A stretch of DNA of 64,000 nucleotides from Catonia carolina (lineage: Eukaryota; Arthropoda; Insecta; Hemiptera; Achilidae), in the NCBI GenBank assembly GCA_035578175.1, contig JAQMRL010000003.1:95711969-95775968 (forward strand), in the 5' to 3' direction. Shown piece after piece: positions 56,601 through 64,000 of the stretch. Both the position numbers and the translations under genes were made by a program. The notes beneath the pieces are model-generated. The model ran no database searches and had not been told where the DNA came from. It saw only the letters and a list, made by a program, of their open reading frames with translations. The first letter of the stretch is position 1; the number at the start of each line of letters is the position of its first letter.

Positions 56601-57254
56601 ACACGTCCGTAATATTCATAAAATATGTCGTTAATGTATGGTAAGTATAGTCGTTATGTAAGGTGTAATTAGTTGCGTACAGAGTAAGTCTGCAATAATA
56701 CGTTTGCATTTGGATTGAAAACGTAATTTTATGATTACTAAAAGCTTAGCGGAGCCAAATACATTACAAAAAAAGGACATTACATATTATCGTATTATCA
56801 AATTAAAAACATATCATATTATAATTATCATATTTAAAACCTTAAGTTCAAATAGGTCGGAGTTAATTAATTAAACTAAAAAGAGGTTTTTTGAGAAAAG
56901 TAGTTATTGTAGTTTTTTTATAGACTTTTTAAGTGGTTTTCAAGGTAAGTTTTTTATAACTTCAAAGTGAAACCAACCCAAGAATTTAAAGGAAACTGGC
57001 TAAATATACGATTGTTGTAATCTACAACTACGTACATAGGGTAAATGTGGATTAAATTTAACCAACCATATACATTGTTGTTATGTGTGAACTTAAACAG
57101 GCAGATTACTATTCGTTTTACAGTTTGTTTTATTATTGAATTTTTTCAAACTTCATTAGCTTCATTATGATTTAGAATTCAAAGATGTTCTGAAATACTT
57201 TCTTTATACTTTATGAACAACTGCACCCATCTGTGGAACTGGTAAATTAAATAA

Positions 57255-57385
57255 CTACGGTGTCATGATACGTGAAAAAATTACATGAATGACTTAAGGA
57301 AGCATAATACTCAGTAGTAAGACTGCCAGTATAAATTTAATTTTTGGAAAATGAAGTCATTACTCCATTTTCTGTGAAGCCTGCG
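57255..57385 (+). repeat. Diverged direct repeat, unit X2
   Basis: Partner of X1 about 860 bp downstream, ending just before the left arm of the palindrome. Confidence 0.6.
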
Positions 57386-57402
57386 TTGGGGTTAAGGCTA
57401 TT

Positions 57403-58028
57403 GTTACTAACTAGTACACTGAATTTGGTACATAATGAAGTGTTATTGAGAAGGCTAGTAGCGGGCTGATTCTGTTCCTCTTTACAGGAGGCCATCAAGT
57501 TATAGACAGACAGTACTTCTATGGAGATTCACTTTAAAAGTTTCATAACAAATACATAGAGGTGATTTTTAATTAATTGTACTCAACCTGCTGGTTCCAG
57601 GACTATAAAATAATAGTTCTTTGCCCACTCACATTCTCAATGAAAAACACGAAACTTCTATATGCCACTCTTACCTTTTGACAGGTAAGAGTGGCAAATA
57701 GAGGTTTCGTATCAGTCGGTTTTTGTGTGCAAGAAGTTTCTGCAAAACTAACTTACACGTAAATACTTACTTTAATAATTGTGTTATTCATTGAGAATGT
57801 GAGTGGGCAAAGAAGTATTATTTTATTGTCCTGGAACCAGCAGGTTGAGTACAATTAATTAAAACTCACCTCTATGTATTTGTTATGAAACTTTTAAAGT
57901 GAATCTCCATAGAAGTACTGTCTGTCTATAACTTGATGGCCTCCCGCAGAGAGGAACAGAATCAGCCAGCTACTAGCCTTCTCAATAACACTTCATTATG
58001 TACCAAGTTCAGTGTACTAGTTAGTAAC
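57403..58028. repeat. 626 bp near-perfect inverted repeat (foldback) with nested hairpin
   Basis: Arms 57403-57643 and 57788-58028, each 241 bp, differ at about 8 positions by my reading (about 97% identical). The outer ends are gttactaactagtacactga and its complement. The 144 bp centre holds a second hairpin: 57649-57676 with 57683-57710 (28 bp, two mismatches, loop tttgac). The inner part of the arms (ctggaaccagcaggttgagt on the right arm) resembles the 3' end of repeat R3. Non-coding. Confidence 0.9.
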
Positions 58029-58041
58029 ATGTTATGACTGT

Positions 58042-58134
58042 AGTAGTACATAATGAAATGTTGTTGAGAAGGCTAGTAGCGGGACGATTCTGCTCCTCTC
58101 TGCGGGAGGCCATCAAGTTATAGGCAGACAGTAG
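58042..58134 (+). repeat. Third, partial copy of the palindrome arm
   Basis: Direct copy of the outer part of the left arm: gttgagaaggctagtagcgg, then gaggccatcaagttataggc, with more divergence than between the arms. Confidence 0.8.
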
Positions 58135-58880
58135 AATGGATACCCATGAAATTTATGTTCTGTACTAACATAATTCTGTGATGTGTAGACCTATGCCTAC
58201 TAGAAAGGGCTAACCAACTAAATGCAGTACACACCAAAATAAATTCTTTTAACATAATTCATACAACTTGATACCATCAAAATGCGCTTTCTGAAAACTT
58301 CTCAATACTTTTACAGTTTTTTTTTCAAAGTAAACAATCTCATATTGTATTATTCAAAACAGTAGTACATACATCTTGTATCCATGATAAACTCTAAAAC
58401 TATTTTTAACAAGGTGTAATTATTTTGTAATAAGTTTTTTTTTAATGTAGCCTAAATATAAACTTTATCCAAGACGATAAAAGTCTGAAAAACAACATTA
58501 TTTGAATGAAAATAAAAAACATACTAAGTAGTGTGTTTCAAAAAGAAATTAAACTTTGAACAAAAGACAAAACTAAATTTGACTCTGAATTGTGCATTTA
58601 ATATTTTGAAACATGAAGTAGTTGAAGCTGAAGATTACGATGAGAATGATACCGATTATGAGATGGCGATGAATAGTAGTAGAACTAGAAAAAAATAAAT
58701 GATTAACAAAATCGTAAAGGGTAAACCAATTTTTAAAACATTTCAGTCTATGAATATCTTCGTTGTTGATTGCGAAAGGATTTTGATGCTCTTTTAACTT
58801 TTTTACAAGTTTTTCACTATGTTGTTTAAATCCTTCTTATACGAAAGACAAGTTTAAATCGTCGTGTATTATTTTATTGG
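58135..58880. other. Intergenic DNA, nothing recognised
   Basis: A+T-rich, no feature supported. Confidence 0.4.
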
Positions 58881-59480
58881 TTACACACTACGGGGCTGCA
58901 GTGATCAGTCTTTGGAATTTCTATTGAAAGCGCTGCAGTACTTCTATTTATATTCGATGAATTAGCTGTACTCCGTAACTGGGGGCACGCCCCAGACCAC
59001 ACAGAGTGTGCCCATAGAACTGCAGTTTAGCTACCCTATCCTTGCCTGCTTTTGAGGTAACGGGCGCTGGTTGTAGCACATCCGTGTGCTATTCGTAGTA
59101 CACGGTTGTGCGCAGAAAATGTGTGGTAGAGCCACGTGCAAAGCATTAGCTGCGTAACGAGCTCGACGGCGACTCGTCCAACGTTTACATGAGTACTGAG
59201 GGGAGTGGGGCGCCCTGCGGACGTGACCGCACCCACTCCTTTGGGTTGGCCTCTCAGGGGTTGTGGGTTCCTAGGTAGTGCTTCGGAGCCACTAGGCTGC
59301 TTAAATTCCTCCGGAATGGGCGTAGCTAGCCGAGAGGTGTACAGATAAATACGCGTGTAACTCTAACCCGCAAGTCCAAACTGGTTTGGACTGTTTAGGG
59401 CTATCTAAGTCTTAAGGCTGCAGCTTTAAGACTTAGAGAGCCCTAAGACTTACAACCCAAGTTGTTGTCGTTTCGTTCTT
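58881..59480. repeat. GC-rich block ending in two tight palindromes
   Basis: About 600 bp of markedly higher G+C (for example actgggggcacgccccagac). Near its right end are GTCCAAACTGGTTTGGAC (59374-59391) and a 48 bp palindrome at 59397-59444 (22 of 24 pairs). A 66-codon frame on the minus strand has no recognisable motif. It is probably a fragment of an unidentified mobile element, perhaps the untranslated region of a LINE. Not a CpG-island gene start that I can support. Confidence 0.5.
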
Positions 59481-59544
59481 ATATGACTTCTCCACCTGAG
59501 CCTTCGATCTAAATGTAAATCCAGTTATTAAACGTATTCGTTTT

Positions 59545-60130
59545 TCTGTAGTCTACCGTTTAAGGTGACCACACAAGATGTTGATTTCTTTAATGTAAAC
59601 GTTACGCGAGTTGACTTATTCTCATTATTCTTTACCCCCATTTCTTACAAATCGTGTATGTTGTCAAGTTGGGTTTGTATCTTATCAAAGGCACTTGTCG
59701 GTAAAGCATTCGCGGCCGGAATCGCTGTGGCATCTGCGAACGTAAACCGTCATTACAGATTCATGTTCTAGAAGATCGGTTGTGTAAAGGGTATATAAGA
59801 ATGGGCTCAAAATACTGCCTTGAGGGACACCAGATATTTATTTATTAGGTAGAATATGGAAAAGATATCATTTATTTAATTTGAAAGATGATTTTTAAAA
59901 ATAAAGACGTAAGGATATTCTAATTTCATTTTTATTTTGTATCGACTAACAGACCTAGATGTCATACTTTATTAAATGCCTGTTGAATACCAAAGAACAC
60001 AGCTGAAATAAACTGTTTCAATTCTAGGCTTTTCTGAATAACTAGTCTGTGAACTTGTTCTACAGCCGCGTGCCATTCTTAAAACAGCAAAGCGTTTTCG
60101 ATTTTTGTCACCGTTTTCCACAAAAATTAA
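59545..60130 (-). pseudogene. Jockey-type LINE reverse-transcriptase relic
   Basis: Minus strand, with frame changes: VEQVHRLVIQKSLELKQFIS and AVFFGIQQAFNKV (motif A, catalytic Asp changed to Gly), then SGVPQGSILSPFLYTLYTTD (motif B) and FADATAIPAA (motif C FADD changed to FADA), followed by IQTQLDNIH. Loss of both catalytic Asp positions, plus stops and a deletion between motifs A and B, make it a dead copy. Confidence 0.85.
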
Positions 60131-62035
60131 ATTTCAACACACAGACTAATTAGAAATCCTTATTTAAATAGGGCTTAATAAATATTTTTTTAATTTAAAA
60201 AATACCGTAGATATATCATATTAGTCTACCCAAGAGTAAAATTCAAGGAAAATTTCAGTTGTGGTTCCAAATATCTTTATAAAGTACTTTAAACGGCAAC
60301 CTGACTGAAATTAATTATTTGGTAACTTTCAGAACAGACTCGAAATATTTAATTAAATTTTAAATTGAATTCAATTTTCAATCATTTCAACCACAAATTA
60401 ACAATGAAACTGACTCATTAAAAAACAATTACATTGAGTTCTTACAATTATTGAAATGATTCGTGGGTTAATGTTATTCTACATGGTTACTTTTTCAATC
60501 CCACTAGGTCTAAATTTTGTAGTTGGTTCATTTCTTCCCGAAATTCTTATTTTTTGAACTAAAGCTAACTTTTTATTAGCGGTTCAATTTATCAACCAGG
60601 TCATTTCAAAGACCGGTTACAAACAGAAATGATTTACTTAATTAGCAATTTTGTAAGGGTTCACAAAAATTACGAACGCGGAGAAACGGGATTTTGAATA
60701 AAATAACCGAAAAAAATAAAAAACACAAAATTTAAAAAAACAACCGTTAACTGGAAAAATAGTAAATAAACTGAATACTAGCTTATAGGCCTAGTAATTT
60801 ATAATTTATTTTCATACAAAAAAAATTTAATTGGAATAGCCTACATGTAATTTTGAAAGGGTCTGTTAAACAATAGACTACTCACATTGTCAAATTACAA
60901 GATAATGTAGAACCACAATAAAACTTCTTAAGTTGTTTTTATAAATAAATTTTTCAACTTGAACACAAATATATTATTATCTATTTAAAAAATAACAATA
61001 AAATATTATCCGGTAACCGCATTAATTAAAGAATTAACCTCGGATTTACAGTATATGCGTTTGGAAAATATCTACAAACTGATAAAATTATGAAAATTAC
61101 ACATAAATATTTTTAACACTGTTAGACTCTTTTTGCATCTGCCTAAATATTAAAACAAGAGCTTCTATTTCTGTAAAAAAAACTGATAAGCACAGTGTTT
61201 ATTAACGTACTATTATTATTTGTCGGAAAGTACGAGAACACGGTATGAGTGCTGCACTCTATCGGATTTCGTTACAACTACTTCAATTTGCTGTTGTCAC
61301 CAACGATTAACCTAATATTCGAACTATAAATTTGCCTGGTCTTAAACTGAAAGAATTGAGTTATTTATTGGATAAATTTTCTTTCAGTTCGTTATTTAAA
61401 CAAATTATTTTGTGTTTTTAAAACAATAATTGAAAACCGATTTCAATAAACAATATTATACAGTAGCAGTGGCATAGATAAGGGCAGTTTTCAGGTTGTC
61501 CAGACAGCTTCTGGAGTGTAAAAACAAAGGAAAAAATTATTATAAAGATTAGTAAATTTTACCAATAGCAGGAAACCTACTTAGTTAAATTAAATAACTA
61601 ATTAAAATAATTTAAATTAGCATCACCTGACAAATTTCTTTAATAACATTAGTTATTTATCCAGATCATAGTAAATCTTCTTATGTTTTAAAATCATTTG
61701 GGTTCAGCTGTGCTCGACTCTTTAGGTCATGAATAAAAACACTCACCACTGTATACTGGGTGGAAGGGGCTTGCTCTTCTGCACTGAAAAGAGTTTGGGG
61801 GAATCAAAACTGGCAAATGCTCCTGCCAGGGATGATTGATAAGGTCCAACAAGGAATAGATGACAACATAATGGGAATGGTTTGATTCATAAAACAAATT
61901 TTTAAGACACTAAACAGTAGACCTAAGGGGGGGGGGTTAAATGGTTTAAAGAAGTCAAAAAGGATACTGAAAAAACCAGAATAAACCAAGAAAACTAAAT
62001 GAACCAAACCAAATTCAGATAACTAATTAGGAACT
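60131..62035. other. Intergenic DNA
   Basis: A+T-rich. A G9-10 run at 61927 lies within the stretch preceding the fragment below. No gene recognised. Confidence 0.4.
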
Positions 62036-62230
62036 TTAAGGGAACGCCGGGTGGAGAGAAGAAAGAAAAAAGCTTAAAGTAAGCGAATGCTTAGAATGAG
62101 CTGCAAAAAGAGCTTCCAGAAACATCTAAAGTCACCTCATATGGTCTAAAATTGGCCCTTTATGAGGGACTGGGTGGAAATTATCAGTTGAAATATTCCT
62201 TGAAAAACCAAGGGTTTTAGTTTTTTTAAC
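62036..62230 (+). pseudogene. Dispersed coding-like fragment of unknown family (second site)
   Basis: The plus strand reads VSECLE, LQKELPETSKVTSYGLKLAL and YEGLGGNYQLKYSLKNQGF. The first part matches the minus strand at 27800-27929. A frame change is needed at one point. The protein family is not recognised. Confidence 0.45.
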
Positions 62231-62600
62231 ACTTTGAGAATATCATTAGTAGGTATAAGTAGGTACATTACATCAAAACCGACAACCAGAACAAAATTTT
62301 TATCTACATCACTGTCCACGAGAAGATTACAAAGAAGAATCATTTAAAAATTCAAATTTTCGATATGTGAAATGCTGCTTTCAGTTGGGTATGTACCCTA
62401 ACCATGGAAGTAGTACAGGTGTTTAATACCAAATTGTTTGAATAATTAAAGTATATTCTTATGATGATTAATTTTCTTTTCACATTTTAAAAGAAATAAC
62501 TCATGTAAATGTTATAATTTTATTAGAAAAACAAATTAGATTTCAACATTTTGCAAATTTCTTAAGTTAGTAAATTTCTTGAAAAATACTGTATAAGAAA

Positions 62601-64000
62601 TTTTTTTTTTGCGCCCTGGAGACTCCAGGAGGAGTATAGGATATGTCATCAGATATAACACCTGAAATACATACTATAAGAAACACACTATGTATCACTA
62701 CTATCAAGAAAGAAATTCTTGTACGCTATAAAAAGTTTCACCGATCAAGTAATTTTTTAGATTTTTTTTAAAGGAATTCAAAATCCTCACAACACTTTAA
62801 AGATTGGGGAAATTTATTCATGAATTTTCTCCCGGCATAAGTAGGTTTTTGTTCAAACAATTTTGCGGAGTGATTAGCCACATAATAATCATTCCTGTTT
62901 CTCGTGTTATGATTGTGAACATTGAAATTTTGCATAAAATTATTTTGCCTAACATACATAATCACCTCAAAAATGTAGAGACAGGGAACTGTAAGCAATT
63001 TAAGCTCCTTAAATAGTGGCCTGCATAAGGTTAGCTGGTTAGCTCCCACCATACACCTAATAGCTTTCTTTTGAATTTTAAAAACCCTATTCATATTACC
63101 CATGCTAGAATTACCCCATACTAAAATACCATAACGGATATGAGACAGAATGAAGCCATGATAAGCTGCCATTAGTAATTTTTTATCATTTAATCTGGCA
63201 ATTTGTTTTAGTGCAAATACTCCAGATGATATTTTACTACAAACTTGATTGGTATAGAAGTCCCAAGACAAAGATCTATCTAGAGATACGCCCAGGAACT
63301 TCACTGTTTCTACATGCTCTAAACTATTATTATGAATAAATACATCCACTTCTCTACTTTCTTTAACGTTATGTTTATTTTTGAACTGCAAGTACTGACA
63401 CTTTTTCCCATTAACTGCTAATAACATTTGATTCAAGAACTGCACTACGGACTCTATGTTAACATGTGTATTTACTTCAAGAGCATCTACCAATAAACTG
63501 TTACTGATTACTGAAGTATCATCAGCAAACAACAAAGCTCTGCCATTAGGTATGACTTCTGGTAACCTATTAATGTACAATAGAAACAGAATTGGACCTA
63601 AAACTGACCCCTGTGGAACGCCTGCTTTGACTTCAAGCTTTCCAGATACAACTTTTGTAAGTTTCCCTCTAACAACCCTAGTTAACTCCACACACTGTAA
63701 TCTATTAATAAGGTAAGATTGAAACCATTTCAACTCTACATCCCTAACGCCTAATGACTCTAGTGTTTTCAATAAAATTTCATGATCAACACAATCTCTT
63801 TACTCAGATCCAGAAACACTGCCAATGCTTTCTCCCCGGCGTCCAATATATCAACTACTTGCTCCACAAGTGAAACAATTGCAGTTTTAGTTGATCTACC
63901 TTTTTGGAAACCATGCTGATCCTATGAGATGATTAGGTTTTCAGTCAAGAAACTGATTAACCTAATAAATACTAGCTTTTCAAATGAGGCATTTGGAGGA
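62601..64000 (-). mobile_element. CR1/L2-like LINE, 3' part, continues beyond the window
   Basis: The poly-A end is at 62601-62610 (T run on plus), preceded by the 3' UTR motif ggagtctccagggcg and the ORF2 C-terminal region. The 5' part runs off the right edge. Fragments of the same family lie at 6140 and 16741. Confidence 0.85.
62765..64000 (-). pseudogene. LINE reverse transcriptase (CR1/L2/Daphne-like), partial and frameshifted
   Basis: Read on the minus strand: FEKLVFIRLISFLTENLII, an in-frame stop (TAG, plus 63922-63924), DQHGFQKGRSTKTAIVSLVE, and motif A AVFLDLSK, where a small deletion near plus 63796-63806 removes the AF of the usual SKAFDCVDHE and shifts the frame. Then follow 334 uninterrupted codons (62768-63772): KTLESLGVRDVELKWFQSYL, AGVPQGSVLGPILFLLYIN (motif B), ALLFADDTSVIS (motif C, FADD intact), KFLGVSLDRSLSW and KLFEQKPTYAGRKF. 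A further frame break at about 62765 separates the last residues (NLKNYLIGETFYSVQEFLS). RT domain without RNase H. Inactive as it stands. Confidence 0.88.

Noticed and set aside
59036..59236. 66-codon frame in the GC-rich block as a gene
   Set aside because: No recognisable domain and it ends within the same repeat-like block.

Overview
The window is insect-type nuclear DNA: A+T-rich, almost empty of host genes, and built largely from transposable-element layers of different ages. The one recognisable host gene is at the left end: the large 3' exon (about 3031-3761) of a Pox meso / Pax1-Pax9-type paired-box transcription factor, with a complete paired domain, a histidine-rich linker, an octapeptide-like motif and the natural stop. 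The first coding exon, with the start codon, was not found and probably lies upstream of the window. The gene identity indicates an arthropod. The repeat mix (mariner/Tc1, pogo, I-like, Jockey-like and CR1-like LINEs, tRNA-derived SINEs) resembles a large hemipteroid genome, but the insect order is inference.

Layout. 1-3030: upstream flank/intron with a SINE, a 0.95 kb dispersed repeat and a pogo-like remnant ending about 70 bp before the Pox splice acceptor. 3031-3761: Pox exon. 3762-8367: 3' flank, no other gene. 8368-12582: SINEs, a mariner inside a SINE head, a solo LTR, and a chimeric mariner with long inverted C-terminal arms. 12583-28983: LINE relics, nine SINE-1 copies in the whole window, a second SINE family (one copy split by a 248 bp MITE) and a third dispersed repeat, R3. 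28984-34707: the centrepiece, a full-length minus-strand LINE with two open reading frames (gag-like ORF1 with a CCHC knuckle; endonuclease-RT-RNase H ORF2), a poly-A tail and a 14 bp target-site duplication. 34708-48900: A+T-rich DNA with a TIR MITE, palindromes, a degenerate Tc1-like element and SINE clusters. 48900-64000: Jockey relics, a degenerate DD38D mariner/Tc1 element with both TIRs, a second solo LTR of the same 542 bp family, a 626 bp near-perfect palindrome, a GC-rich block, and a CR1/L2-like LINE running off the right edge.

How the parts relate. The 3' tail of the full-length LINE (about 33 nt before its A-rich end) matches the 3' tail of the abundant tRNA-headed SINE-1 family. 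This is the expected signature of a SINE mobilised by a partner LINE, and both are in this window. The other elements are mostly decayed. Coordinates of repeat edges are by eye and are approximate unless a TSD or TIR is stated.
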